NCBI GenBank assembly: GCA_023251805.1
Contig: JAHEYB010000004.1
Span: 1 to 38,081 of the forward strand
Length of the DNA: 38,081 nucleotides
From: Bacteroidota bacterium
GTDB taxonomy: Bacteria > Bacteroidota > Bacteroidia > 2-12-FULL-35-15
Reading direction: 5' to 3'
Numbering within the stretch: position 1 is the first letter of the stretch; each line of letters starts with the position of its first letter. Of the stretch, positions 17,305 to 26,341 are shown piece by piece. The position numbers and the translations under genes are program-made. The notes below the pieces were generated by a model that searched no databases, had not been told where the DNA came from, and was given only the letters and a program-made list of their open reading frames with translations.

Positions 17305-17318
17305 TGGGTTTCAACCCA
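17305..17318. promoter_or_regulatory. Inverted repeats in the ftsA-ftsZ gap
   Basis: TGGGTT-TC-AACCCA is a perfect 6-bp inverted repeat 31 nt upstream of the ftsZ ATG. A second one, GTTAGT-T-ACTAAC, lies at 17380-17392. The 150-nt gap is the longest inside the dcw cluster, so separate control of ftsZ is plausible. No consensus promoter was found there. Confidence 0.35.
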
Positions 17319-17424
17319 TGTTAATTTTATACTGCCATAAAATTGGGGCTTTTTTTAATGTAGATTTAACGCACTCCTTGTTAGTTACTAACTATGACGT
17401 GTTAATTTCTGCACCATTTTGGGT

Positions 17425-18705
17425 CTATTTCTGAGCTGCATCCTCGTCAAAGAAACTTTTTAGCTTATCAAAAAATCCGGATGTTTTTTCCTTCGAATGG
17501 CCTTTTATTCCTTTTCCGTCACCAATTGTTGAAACCATCTTTTTATTTTGTTTGTCCAGAGTTTGAAGACCTTTCATCACAAGCCCTACAGAAGTAGCAA
17601 ATAAGGGACTTGTTACCTCTTCGCTTCCTTTTGCCAAATGTTCGTTCGGATAACCAACTCTTGTATCCATTCCTGTGATGTATTCAATTAACTGAGAAAC
17701 ATGTTTTAATTGTGCTCCACCACCTGTAACGACAATTCCAGCAATTAATTTTTTCTCATAACCTGAATGTTTGATTTCGTAATACACATGTTCTACAATT
17801 TCTTCCATACGTGCTTGAATAATTGCAGAAAGATTACGGACAGAAATTTCTTTGTGGGCTCGTCCTCTCAAACCAGGAATTGAAACAATTTCATTTTCTT
17901 GATTTTCACTTGCTAAAGCAGAGCCAAATTTCATTTTTAAAAGTTCCGCCTGACTTTTTATGATAGTACATCCTTCCTTTACATCCTCGGTAATAACATT
18001 TCCACCGAAAGGAATAACTGCAGTATGGCGAATGATTCCATCTTGAAAAATGGCAACATCAGTTGTTCCGCCACCAATATCAACCAATACAACACCAGCT
18101 TCCTTTTCTTCGTTGCTCAAAACAGCATCTGCTGAAGCGAGTGGCTCTAATGTTAATTCGGAAACTTCTAATCCTGCTTTTTGAACACATTTATAAATAT
18201 TTCGCGCTGCAGCAATTTGTCCCGTAATGATGTGAAAGTTTGCTTCCAGACGAATACCGGACATGCCAATCGGATTTTTTATTCCCGATTCATTATCAAT
18301 AATGTATTCCTGAGGAAGCACATGAATAATTTCTTCTCCGGGAGCCATCATTAATTTATACATATCATCAATCAAAGAATCTATGTCGTTCTGAGAAATT
18401 TCTTGTTCAATACTAGCGCGTGTTTTTATTCCGCGGTGTTGCATGCTTCGGATATGTTGACCGGCAATACCAACATTCACAACTTTAATATCTACTCCGG
18501 ATTTCGCTTCAGCTTCTGCAACAGCTGTTTGAATCGACTGAACGGTTTGGTCGATGTTTTGAACGACTCCTCTGGCAACGCCAAAGGATTCGGATTTTCC
18601 CATTCCAAGAATTTCGATTTTTCCAAATTCGTTTCTTCTGCCTACGATGGCTACAATTTTTGTTGTTCCGATATCTAATCCTACTACAATTTCTGATGGT
18701 TCCAT
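17425..18705 (-). CDS. ftsA: Cell division protein FtsA
   Basis: Actin-like ATPase that tethers FtsZ to the membrane and recruits later division proteins. The 426 residues show the phosphate loop VGLDIGTTKIVAIVG, the SHS2/1C region (AEAKSGVDIKVVNVGIAGQH), the second phosphate motif VVLVDIGGGTTDVAIF and the adenosine motif GIVVTGGGAQLKHV. The C-terminus has a charged linker and an amphipathic helix (GFFDKLKSFFDED) that should be the membrane-targeting sequence. The start is ATG 18705, 11 nt after ftsQ. Confidence 0.96.
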   Translation of the reverse strand: MEPSEIVVGLDIGTTKIVAIVGRRNEFGKIEILGMGKSESFGVARGVVQNIDQTVQSIQTAVAEAEAKSGVDIKVVNVGIAGQHIRSMQHRGIKTRASIEQEISQNDIDSLIDDMYKLMMAPGEEIIHVLPQEYIIDNESGIKNPIGMSGIRLEANFHIITGQIAAARNIYKCVQKAGLEVSELTLEPLASADAVLSNEEKEAGVVLVDIGGGTTDVAIFQDGIIRHTAVIPFGGNVITEDVKEGCTIIKSQAELLKMKFGSALASENQENEIVSIPGLRGRAHKEISVRNLSAIIQARMEEIVEHVYYEIKHSGYEKKLIAGIVVTGGGAQLKHVSQLIEYITGMDTRVGYPNEHLAKGSEEVTSPLFATSVGLVMKGLQTLDKQNKKMVSTIGDGKGIKGHSKEKTSGFFDKLKSFFDEDAAQK

Positions 18706-18716
18706 TTTATTATAAT

Positions 18717-19523
18717 TTATTTTTTAGTACAAACAATTTGGTTTTTAAATTTTAAGTTAATGATTGAGTATTTATCCCACCAGCCGGTAGTGTTCAAACC
18801 TTGCTGATAGAATGTAAACAATTTTTTAAATTTTTCATCCATATAAGTAGTGTCACCAAATATTATTTTTTGATCCCCTACTATTGGAACAATTTCCATG
18901 TCTTTATCTTTATTGATGTAAATCTGTTGTATTTGAGCACTCCAAAATTTATCTGCATTGATGTAATTGGCCATTGCGTATATTTCATCCAGCATGCTTG
19001 TTTTATTTAATAAACTGTCTTTACCAATATCAGCAATGGAATAAGTATAACGTCTGATAAAAGGTTCCGACAACATGCCATTTGCGATTAATACTTTTGC
19101 AGTATACTTAGTGGAGAGTGGCATAAAAGTTCCTTTATTATCTATATAATAACTATCACCATCTAAATTCATGATTCTAACGACAGGTTTGCGTTGCGTC
19201 ACTTCTACTTTTACTTCACCATCAATTGACATATACACTTCTGCATTTGAAATATCAGCGTGACTATTCAATGATTTTTCAATTTCTGAAACATTTACGC
19301 TTGCTTTTGGCTGGTTTTTAATTGAATCGCCTCTATCTTTTATCAATTGAATAATATCAAATTTGTCTAAAAAATATAAATCATCTTCTTGATTTACCGA
19401 AACATTTAATGCTTTGCACAACAATGCATCTTGTTGCTTGTTCACAAACCCCATTGTAATTAGTAAGCCTATTATTAGGCTTGTCCAAATTGAAATGAAA
19501 AGTATTTTCTTAAACTTTTTCAA
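18717..19523 (-). CDS. ftsQ: Cell division protein FtsQ/DivIB
   Basis: Bitopic division protein linking FtsL/FtsB to the rest of the divisome. The 268 residues have a short basic N-terminus, one membrane helix (ILFISIWTSLIIGLLITMGF), a POTRA-like segment (VSEIEKSLNSHADISNAEVY) and the family motif EVKVEVTQRKPVVRIMNLDG followed by YYIDNKGTFMPLS. The start appears to be TTG 19523, which overlaps the murC stop (TTGA): a tight translational coupling. As usual in Bacteroidota there is no ddl between murC and ftsQ. Confidence 0.9.
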   Translation of the reverse strand: MKKFKKILFISIWTSLIIGLLITMGFVNKQQDALLCKALNVSVNQEDDLYFLDKFDIIQLIKDRGDSIKNQPKASVNVSEIEKSLNSHADISNAEVYMSIDGEVKVEVTQRKPVVRIMNLDGDSYYIDNKGTFMPLSTKYTAKVLIANGMLSEPFIRRYTYSIADIGKDSLLNKTSMLDEIYAMANYINADKFWSAQIQQIYINKDKDMEIVPIVGDQKIIFGDTTYMDEKFKKLFTFYQQGLNTTGWWDKYSIINLKFKNQIVCTKK

Positions 19524-20929
19524 TTTTTTGTTAGTTGGTTTTTAATCGGTTCAACAAATGTGTCGATATCACCTGCTCCCATCGTTATTAATACTTCTAT
19601 ATTTCTTTTGCTCAATTCTTCCATCAAATCAGTTTTCTGACAAATACTTTTATTGGGTGATTTCATTTTATCAAGGAGCATTTGAGAAGAAACGCCTGTG
19701 ATTGGTAATTCCCGGGCTGGATAAATCTCCATCAAAATGCACTCATCTAACAAATCTAAACTTTTAGCAAAATCGTCTGCAAAATCGCGTGTGCGAGAAA
19801 ATAAGTGTGGTTGAAATATTCCTGTAATTTTTTTTCCAGGATACATTTCTTTTGCGGAGCAGATAGTCGCTTTCAATTCTTCAGGATGATGAGCATAATC
19901 ATCAATATAAACCAATTTATCTGTTTTTATATGGTAGTCAAATCGTCTTTTTACTCCTTTAAAAGATGCCAACGCTTTGCTGACAACATCTTCTGAAATA
20001 TTTAATTGACAGGCTACAGCAACAGCAGCAACAGAATTTTCGACATTGTGCAACCCAGGTAAACCAAGCGTAAGATTTTCAAAAATTGTTGTTGGTGTTA
20101 CAATACAATATTTATAAAATCCATTTTCAATTTTAATATTCTTAGCAAAATAATCGGCAGATTCATCATTCACAGAATATGTGATTAGTGTTTTTTCACA
20201 ATTTACTTTTGCTACAATGCTTTTTTTCAAAATCAATTTCGATTTCACTTGTTTTGCAAACAGAGAAAAAGATTCTTCGACATGATTTTTATCTCCATAA
20301 ATATCTAAATGGTCGGCATCTACCGAAGTAATCACGGCAATTTCCGGATGAAGTGTTAAAAAAGAACGATCGTATTCATCTGCTTCAACAACAATATAGT
20401 TGTTGGTTGTTGGTTGTTGGTTGTTAGAGTTTAGATTAGAACTCAACAACAAATTAGTATTGTAATTCTGCGTAATTCCACCTAAAAAAGCAGAAGGATC
20501 TAATCCTGCAGATTTTAAGATGTGAGCAGTTAAGGATGAAGTTGTTGTTTTACCATGCGTTCCGGCCACAGCGATAGTATGCGCAGATTGTGTAATCATC
20601 CCCAAAACTTCAGCTCTTTTTTTAATGTTAAACCCATTTAAATTAAAAAAAACATACTCGCTGTGGTCAAGTGGAACGGCAGGTGTAAAAACGACTAATA
20701 TATTCTCGGTATCAAAAGGAAGCTCTTTAAAATATTTTGGAATGTTACGGATATGATCTTCAAAATGAATTTCAATTCCTTCAGCAATTAATTCATCGGT
20801 AAGTTTAGTTGCCGTTTTATCATAACCAGCTACCTTTTTCCCCATAGCATTAAAGTATCGAGCAAGTGCACTCATGCCGATACCACCAATGCCTAAAAAA
20901 TAAACACTATGAATTTTATTCAAGTCCAT
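19520..20929 (-). CDS. murC: UDP-N-acetylmuramate-L-alanine ligase
   Basis: Adds L-Ala to UDP-MurNAc using ATP. The 469 residues contain the Rossmann start VYFLGIGGIGMSALARYF, the ATP loop AGTHGKTTTSSL (GTHGKTTT 123-130), EADEYDRSFL near 182-191, the C-domain YIDDYAHHPEELKA, and FQPHLFSRT. Between LLLSS and YIVVEADE there is an odd Asn/Gln/Pro/Thr insert, residues 165-177. Residues 168-177 are encoded exactly by a heptanucleotide array (20400-20427). The start ATG 20929 abuts the murG stop codon with no gap. Confidence 0.96.
   Translation of the reverse strand: MDLNKIHSVYFLGIGGIGMSALARYFNAMGKKVAGYDKTATKLTDELIAEGIEIHFEDHIRNIPKYFKELPFDTENILVVFTPAVPLDHSEYVFFNLNGFNIKKRAEVLGMITQSAHTIAVAGTHGKTTTSSLTAHILKSAGLDPSAFLGGITQNYNTNLLLSSNLNSNNQQPTTNNYIVVEADEYDRSFLTLHPEIAVITSVDADHLDIYGDKNHVEESFSLFAKQVKSKLILKKSIVAKVNCEKTLITYSVNDESADYFAKNIKIENGFYKYCIVTPTTIFENLTLGLPGLHNVENSVAAVAVACQLNISEDVVSKALASFKGVKRRFDYHIKTDKLVYIDDYAHHPEELKATICSAKEMYPGKKITGIFQPHLFSRTRDFADDFAKSLDLLDECILMEIYPARELPITGVSSQMLLDKMKSPNKSICQKTDLMEELSKRNIEVLITMGAGDIDTFVEPIKNQLTKN
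20400..20427 (-). repeat. Near-perfect heptanucleotide array inside murC
   Basis: On the plus strand TTGTTGG is repeated three times exactly and a fourth time with one change (TTGTTAG). It is the most regular of the 7-bp arrays in this window. It encodes an Asn/Gln/Pro/Thr loop before the EADEYDRSF motif of MurC. Confidence 0.93.
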
Positions 20930-22039
20930 TTATTTCTTTTTGTTTATTAAGCTCAACACTTCATTAGCTATTACCATTGCCGAGTCCTGAAAAGCAAATT
21001 TTCCAATATTTTCGGAAAGTTTAAAGCATTTTTCCGAGTCGTTTATCAATTCTAACGTTTGTACACACAATTTTTCTTTTGCATCAACATCCTTTAATAT
21101 CACAGCTGCATTGTATGTTACTAAAGCCATTGCATTTTTTGTTTGGTGATCTTCGGCAACATTCGGAGACGGAATTAGAATACAGGGTTTTTTTACCAAG
21201 CATAATTCTGAAACAGAGCTTGCTCCTGCTCTAGAAATAACCAAATCGGAAACAGCATAAGCATAATCCATTTTTTGAATAAAGTCGAATGCTTTGATTC
21301 CTTTTCCTTCGTATTTTAAAACTGCTCGTTTTGCTGTTTCATAAAACCCTTTACCTGTTTGCCAAATCAATTGAATATTATTTTTTTCAAACGATTCCAA
21401 GCACTTGATAATACTTTCGTTAATCGTTCTAGCGCCCAAGCTTCCTCCTATAACAAGGATGTTTTTTTTATCTCTACTTAACCCAAAATATTCAATCCCT
21501 CTTTCTCTTTTTCCATCCAAACTCAAAATATCTTGCCGAACAGGATTTCCAGTCAAAAGAATTTTTTCTTTAGGAAAATACTTTTCCATTCCGGCATAAG
21601 CAACACAAATACGGTCGACTTTTTTGGAAAGTATTTTATTGGTAATTCCCGGGTATGAATTTTGTTCTTGTACCAGTGTTGCTACTCCATTTTTTGCTGC
21701 AACTTGCAACATTGGTCCGCTCGCAAACCCACCAGTACCAATAACTGCGTCAGGTTTAAACGTTTTTAATATTTTTTTGGCTTTCATCAAACTGCTAATC
21801 ACTTTAAAGGGAAAAGCCAAGTTTGACATTGATAATTTTCTTTGAAAACCAGAAATCCAAAGCCCTTCAATGTTATATCCAGCCGCTGGAACTTTTTCCA
21901 TTTCCATTTTTCCTTCGGCACCAACAAATAAAAATTCAGTATCCGGACGTAAACTTTTTATAGCATTCGCAATGGCAATGGCCGGAAAAATATGTCCGCC
22001 TGTTCCTCCTCCACTTACAATAATTCTAAGCGACTGCAA
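20930..22039 (-). CDS. murG: UDP-GlcNAc : lipid I GlcNAc transferase
   Basis: GT28 glycosyltransferase that converts lipid I to lipid II on the inner face of the membrane. The 369 residues show the N-domain loop SGGGTGGHIFPAIAIANA, GTGGFASGPMLQ, VQEQNSYPGITNK, the second glycine loop GGSLGARTIN, and the donor site VISRAGASSVSELC. The start is most likely TTG 22039, within the ftsW 3' end (14-nt overlap), since no ATG precedes the glycine loop. It is followed directly by murC. Confidence 0.95.
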   Translation of the reverse strand: MQSLRIIVSGGGTGGHIFPAIAIANAIKSLRPDTEFLFVGAEGKMEMEKVPAAGYNIEGLWISGFQRKLSMSNLAFPFKVISSLMKAKKILKTFKPDAVIGTGGFASGPMLQVAAKNGVATLVQEQNSYPGITNKILSKKVDRICVAYAGMEKYFPKEKILLTGNPVRQDILSLDGKRERGIEYFGLSRDKKNILVIGGSLGARTINESIIKCLESFEKNNIQLIWQTGKGFYETAKRAVLKYEGKGIKAFDFIQKMDYAYAVSDLVISRAGASSVSELCLVKKPCILIPSPNVAEDHQTKNAMALVTYNAAVILKDVDAKEKLCVQTLELINDSEKCFKLSENIGKFAFQDSAMVIANEVLSLINKKK

Positions 22040-23174
22040 GCTCTCCTCCTTCCTGAGAAACTTCTGTTTCTCTGCTCACACTCAAAATAATTCCGATAGA
22101 AATGCTGGTAAACCAAATGGATGTTCCTCCCATACTAATCAAAGGCAAGGGTTGTCCGGTTACTGGAAATAAATTTACAGCAACAGCCATATTAATCATG
22201 GCTTGAAAAACCAAACTAAATGTTAGGCCAATGGCAAGCAAACTGCCAAATGTTCGTTCGCTTTTATTAGCAATTCGCACTCCTCTAAAAAGCAATACTA
22301 TATATAAGAATACTATAATGACTGCAGTAATTAATCCCCATTCTTCAATGAGGATTGCAAAAATAAAATCGGAGGATGCCTGTGGCAAAAAATTACGAGA
22401 AATACTATTTCCAGGGCCTTGAGGAACAATGCCTCTGGCAATGGCAATTTTGGCTTGTTCCGCTTGAAAGTTACTTTCGCTATCACCATTCTTAAAATTT
22501 TCGATACGTGCTTTCCAAGTAGTACCTCTTGGAATAGCATTCGGAAAATTCCAAATGATTAAAACAAGTAAAGCAATAAAAACAATTCCTGAAGCAATTA
22601 ACAACCACAAATGTTTTGCATTCATTCGGCCTACAAACATTAATACCAAGCAGGTTAAAAATAATAGTGCAGCTGTAGAAAAATTGGCCGGAAAAATTAA
22701 AGCGCATATTACTACTACAGGAATTATTATTGGCAAAAATCCTTGCTTAAAATCTTTTATTACATCTTGTTTGATAGATAGCATACGCGCCACATAAGCA
22801 ATGAGAGCTAGTTTTGCAAAATCGGATGTTTGAAAAGTTAAGGATGTTCCCGGAATTGCCAACCAACGTGAAGCTTCACCAGCGCTAACACCTTTTAATA
22901 ACGTGTACAATAACAATGGTGCAGCAAGTATAACAGCTATTTGAGATATTCTTGAAAAATAAGAATACTTTACTTTATGAATCAAATACATCAAAAATAT
23001 TCCTGAGCCAACAATAAAAATATGCTTGATTAAATACGAAGCTGTATCACCATTTTTATAACGATATGCCAATGCGACCACAGAGCTGTAAACCACCAAA
23101 ATAGATAAGAGAGACAATAGTAAAACTACTGTCCAAATTACCTTATCGCCCTTTATGTATTTAAATAAATTCAC
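22026..23174 (-). CDS. ftsW: SEDS glycosyltransferase FtsW
   Basis: Septal peptidoglycan polymerase acting with FtsI. The 382 residues are mostly membrane segments. Family motifs: WLAIPGTSLTFQTSDFAKLA in the first third, GRMNAKHLWLLI, and the C-terminal VNLFPVTGQPLPLISMGGTS. The start is GTG 23174 (MNLFKYIKGDKVIW), two nucleotides after the stop of the MurD C-domain gene. It overlaps murG at its 3' end. FtsW is preferred over RodA because of the dcw setting. Confidence 0.95.
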   Translation of the reverse strand: MNLFKYIKGDKVIWTVVLLLSLLSILVVYSSVVALAYRYKNGDTASYLIKHIFIVGSGIFLMYLIHKVKYSYFSRISQIAVILAAPLLLYTLLKGVSAGEASRWLAIPGTSLTFQTSDFAKLALIAYVARMLSIKQDVIKDFKQGFLPIIIPVVVICALIFPANFSTAALLFLTCLVLMFVGRMNAKHLWLLIASGIVFIALLVLIIWNFPNAIPRGTTWKARIENFKNGDSESNFQAEQAKIAIARGIVPQGPGNSISRNFLPQASSDFIFAILIEEWGLITAVIIVFLYIVLLFRGVRIANKSERTFGSLLAIGLTFSLVFQAMINMAVAVNLFPVTGQPLPLISMGGTSIWFTSISIGIILSVSRETEVSQEGGELAVA

Positions 23175-23176
23175 GC

Positions 23177-23686
23177 CTATTTTCTTAAATTTTTAATTAC
23201 ATCCTTAAATTCATTTCCTCTGTTTTTATAATTATCAAAAGAATGGTAACTAGGGCAAGCTGGAGAAAATAAAACTACATCGCCTGACAAAGCGTATGCG
23301 GCCGATATTTGAACTGCTTCTTTAATTGTTGATGCTTTCGCGAAAAGCATTTTGTGTGAGGAATAGCATTTCAAAATTTTATCACTATAATTTCCTAAAT
23401 AAACAACAGCTATCACTTTTTGTTTTATTTGTTGAGAGATAACAGAATAATCATTTTCTCTATCATCACCACCAATAATTAGCACAACAGAAGTTTCTAT
23501 TGCTTCTAATGCATTTCTGGTAGCAGTAAGACGAATCGATTTAGAGTCGTTGATGAAAGCAATCCCATTTATTTCATCTACAAATTCTAATTGATGATCG
23601 TCTTCAGAAGAGCGGACACGATTACGAGACAACAATGCCTGATTTAACTTATCGTGGTAGTTTCGTATTTTATTATTTTCTATCAT
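23177..23686 (-). CDS. Standalone MurD C-terminal domain paralogue
   Basis: A 169-residue protein matching only domain 3 (the amino-acid-binding C-terminal domain) of a Mur ligase. From residue 30 it aligns with the adjacent MurD. I count 34 identities in the 69 columns from DH to LG, then shared SPAC and NRGNEF-type motifs near the end. The ATP domain and UDP-binding domain are absent, so it cannot be a ligase alone. The MurD motif DSKATN reads DSKSIR (47-52) and VDKGNDY reads DDRENDY. These replace the residues equivalent to E. coli Thr321 and Lys348, which contact D-glutamate. SPACAS reads SPACPS. The frame is intact with ATG 23686, 35 nt after murD and 2 nt before ftsW. Either a partial tandem duplicate kept for a new role or a slowly decaying remnant. 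Confidence 0.8.
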   Translation of the reverse strand: MIENNKIRNYHDKLNQALLSRNRVRSSEDDHQLEFVDEINGIAFINDSKSIRLTATRNALEAIETSVVLIIGGDDRENDYSVISQQIKQKVIAVVYLGNYSDKILKCYSSHKMLFAKASTIKEAVQISAAYALSGDVVLFSPACPSYHSFDNYKNRGNEFKDVIKNLRK

Positions 23687-23721
23687 CGTATATAAAATTT
23701 AAATAATACAATCAACTAATT

Positions 23722-25062
23722 TTAAAGTGCACGAACTGCTTGTTTAAATTGAGTTCCTCTATCTTCATAATTTTCGAACATATCAAAACTTGCACAAGCA
23801 GGTGACAACAAAACAGTATCTCCCTTTTTACCAATTTTGTATGATTGTGCAACTGCTTCTTTAGCCGATTTAGCCTCCAAAATAGTTTCCACCATTCCAC
23901 CAAAAGCTTTGATGATTTTTTTATTGTCTGTTCCCAAACAAATGATTGCCTTTACTTTTGATTTAATTAAATCATTCAGCATAGAATAATCATTTCCTTT
24001 GTCGACTCCACCAAGGATAAGTATAACAGGATTGTTCATACTTTCTAGAGCGTACCAAGTAGAATTTACATTAGTTGCTTTTGAGTCGTTAATAAATTCT
24101 ATTCCATGAACATTTCCCACCAATTCTAATCGGTGATCGATGTTGTGAAAATCAGAAAGGCTTTCGCGAATAGTTTCTTTTCTGATTTCTACTAGTTTGC
24201 CGGTAACAGCTGCAGCCATAGAGTTGTAGATGTTGTGTTTTCCTTGTAATGCTAGTTCTTGAATTGTCATAAATAAGGGATTAGTGTTAGGTGTATTTAT
24301 TATTAATTGATTGTTTTCTTTTAAGTATGCTCCTATTTCTACTTCCTTTTTGATAGAAATAGGGTATTGTTTTGCTTTAATATTTTTTGTTTCAATCATT
24401 TTCATTGTCACTTCATCATCGATGCAATAAATAAAAGCATCTAGTTCTGTTTGATTTTGAATGATTCTAAATTTTGAATCAGCATAATTTTCAAGTTTAT
24501 AATCATATCTATCTAAGTGATCAGGAGTGATGTTCAAGAGAATAGCGATATCGGCTTTAAACTCAAACATTCCATCCAACTGAAAACTGCTCAACTCCAG
24601 CACATAAAAATCAAAATCGTTTTCAGCCACCTGCAATGCAAAGCTTTTTCCAACGTTACCAGCAAGACCTACATTTAATCCTGCTTTTTGCATCATGTGA
24701 TATGTCAGCAACGTTGTTGTTGTTTTACCGTTACTTCCCGTAATACAAATATTTTTTGCAGTTGTATATCGTCCAGCAAATTCGATTTCTGATATCACAG
24801 GAATTCCTTTTTTGTGCAAGGCTATAATTAAGTCGGCCTTATCAGGGATGCCCGGACTTTTCACTACTTCATCTGCATTTAATATCAAGTTTTCAGAATG
24901 CTTTTCTTCTTCCCACTTGATTCCATTTTTTGAAAGAACGTTTTTATACTTATCTTTTAATTTTCCTTTATCAGAAAGAAAAACATCAAATCCTTTTTTT
25001 TGTGCAAGTACAGCAGTCCCAACACCGCTCTCGCCACCACCAAGTATGACCAGCCTTTTCAT
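23722..25062 (-). CDS. murD: UDP-MurNAc-L-alanine : D-glutamate ligase
   Basis: Adds D-Glu to UDP-MurNAc-L-Ala. The 446 residues comprise [31 protein letters not shown] loop ITGSNGKTTTTLL (GSNGKTTT 109-116), LNITPDHLDRYDYKLENYAD, and the C-domain motifs FINDSKATN (326-331 for DSKATN), GGVDKGNDY (Lys 355) and SPACASFDMFENYEDRG, all intact. ATG 25062 is chosen over an upstream extension: it begins at the conserved [10 protein letters not shown] and its A is shared with the mraY stop (TAATG), the expected coupling. A separate copy of its C-terminal domain follows. Confidence 0.96.
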   Translation of the reverse strand: MKRLVILGGGESGVGTAVLAQKKGFDVFLSDKGKLKDKYKNVLSKNGIKWEEEKHSENLILNADEVVKSPGIPDKADLIIALHKKGIPVISEIEFAGRYTTAKNICITGSNGKTTTTLLTYHMMQKAGLNVGLAGNVGKSFALQVAENDFDFYVLELSSFQLDGMFEFKADIAILLNITPDHLDRYDYKLENYADSKFRIIQNQTELDAFIYCIDDEVTMKMIETKNIKAKQYPISIKKEVEIGAYLKENNQLIINTPNTNPLFMTIQELALQGKHNIYNSMAAAVTGKLVEIRKETIRESLSDFHNIDHRLELVGNVHGIEFINDSKATNVNSTWYALESMNNPVILILGGVDKGNDYSMLNDLIKSKVKAIICLGTDNKKIIKAFGGMVETILEAKSAKEAVAQSYKIGKKGDTVLLSPACASFDMFENYEDRGTQFKQAVRAL

Positions 25063-26324
25063 TACCTCAACTTTAGCGTAACAATTGTCAATACAGCCAA
25101 CATGATTCCTATGATCCAAAAACGTGAAACAATTTTTGATTCATGCATTCCTAATTTTTGATAGTGATGATGTAATGGTGCCATTTTGAAAAGTCGGTTT
25201 TCGCGAGCGTATTCGATTCCAAATTTTTTCTTCATTCGTTTGAAGTATGCTACTTGCATCATTACTGAAACATTTTCCACTAAAAAAACACCACATAGAA
25301 TAGGAATAAGTAATTCTTTACGAATAGCGATGGCGAAAACAGCAATGATTCCTCCTAATGCCAAGCTTCCTGTATCGCCCATAAATACTTGAGCAGGGAA
25401 AGAGTTGTACCATAAGAAACCAACACATGCTCCAACAAAAGCTGCAATAAAAATTACCAGCTCACCTGAATTTGGGATGTACATAATGTTGAGGTAATCA
25501 GCAAAAACAGTGTTACCGGAAACGTAGGCAAGAATTCCCAACACTACTCCAATAATGGCAGAAGTGCCAGTTGCCAATCCGTCAATTCCATCTGTAATAT
25601 TTGCTCCATTGGAAACTGCGGTGACGATAATAATGACAAAAGGGATAAAAATAATCCAAGCCCATTTTTGATAATTATCTCCTAAGAAGGAAAGCAAGGA
25701 TGAATAATCAAACTCATTGTTTTTAACAAAAGGAATGGTGGTTTTCATTGATTTAGTAGCCTCTTCGGAATAAACTGCTATTTGTGTATTTTGCTCAGAA
25801 GTACTAACTACATCCATTGTAGGAATTTTTCCAGCAAATATTTTTTCTTTCACAACTACTTCATCATTACAATAAAGTGTGATTCCCACAATTAGTCCGA
25901 GACCAATTTGTCCGAGCACTTTAAATTTTCCTGCAAGCCCTGCTTTGTTCTTTTTAAATACTTTGATGTAGTCGTCTAAAAAACCAATTGCACCCAGCCA
26001 AATAGTTGAAAGCAACATGAGGATGATGTATACATTGTGAAGTTTTGCAAACAATAAAGTTGGAATTACAATCGCAGAAAGAATAATTAGTCCGCCCATT
26101 GTAGGTGTTCCTTTTTTCTCTAATTGACCTGTTAGTCCTAAATCACGAACCGTTTCACCTACTTGTTTTCTGTGTAACAAATTAATGATACGCTTACCAA
26201 ACACTAATGAAATTAAAAGCGAACCAATCAATGCCATTGCAGCACGAAAAGAGATGTAATGAAATACTCCTGCTCCGGGTAAATCAAATTGTTTGTCTAA
26301 AAAATCAAATAAGTAGTAGAACAT
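25062..26324 (-). CDS. mraY: Phospho-MurNAc-pentapeptide transferase
   Basis: Integral membrane enzyme that makes lipid I from UDP-MurNAc-pentapeptide and undecaprenyl phosphate. The 420 residues carry [10 protein letters not shown], the metal-binding [44 protein letters not shown], and the C-terminal [15 protein letters not shown]. It is about 60 residues longer than the E. coli enzyme. The extra part is an extramembrane insert (around [16 protein letters not shown] to [13 protein letters not shown]) of a kind usual in this phylum. It starts 17 nt after murE and overlaps murD by one base. Confidence 0.97.
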   Translation of the reverse strand: MFYYLFDFLDKQFDLPGAGVFHYISFRAAMALIGSLLISLVFGKRIINLLHRKQVGETVRDLGLTGQLEKKGTPTMGGLIILSAIVIPTLLFAKLHNVYIILMLLSTIWLGAIGFLDDYIKVFKKNKAGLAGKFKVLGQIGLGLIVGITLYCNDEVVVKEKIFAGKIPTMDVVSTSEQNTQIAVYSEEATKSMKTTIPFVKNNEFDYSSLLSFLGDNYQKWAWIIFIPFVIIIVTAVSNGANITDGIDGLATGTSAIIGVVLGILAYVSGNTVFADYLNIMYIPNSGELVIFIAAFVGACVGFLWYNSFPAQVFMGDTGSLALGGIIAVFAIAIRKELLIPILCGVFLVENVSVMMQVAYFKRMKKKFGIEYARENRLFKMAPLHHHYQKLGMHESKIVSRFWIIGIMLAVLTIVTLKLR

Positions 26325-26341
26325 TCGTAACGTTTATTTAT

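Noticed and set aside
17380-17392. GTTAGTTACTAAC as another heptamer array
   Set aside because: It is a short inverted repeat; no more than two degenerate 7-bp units can be fitted.
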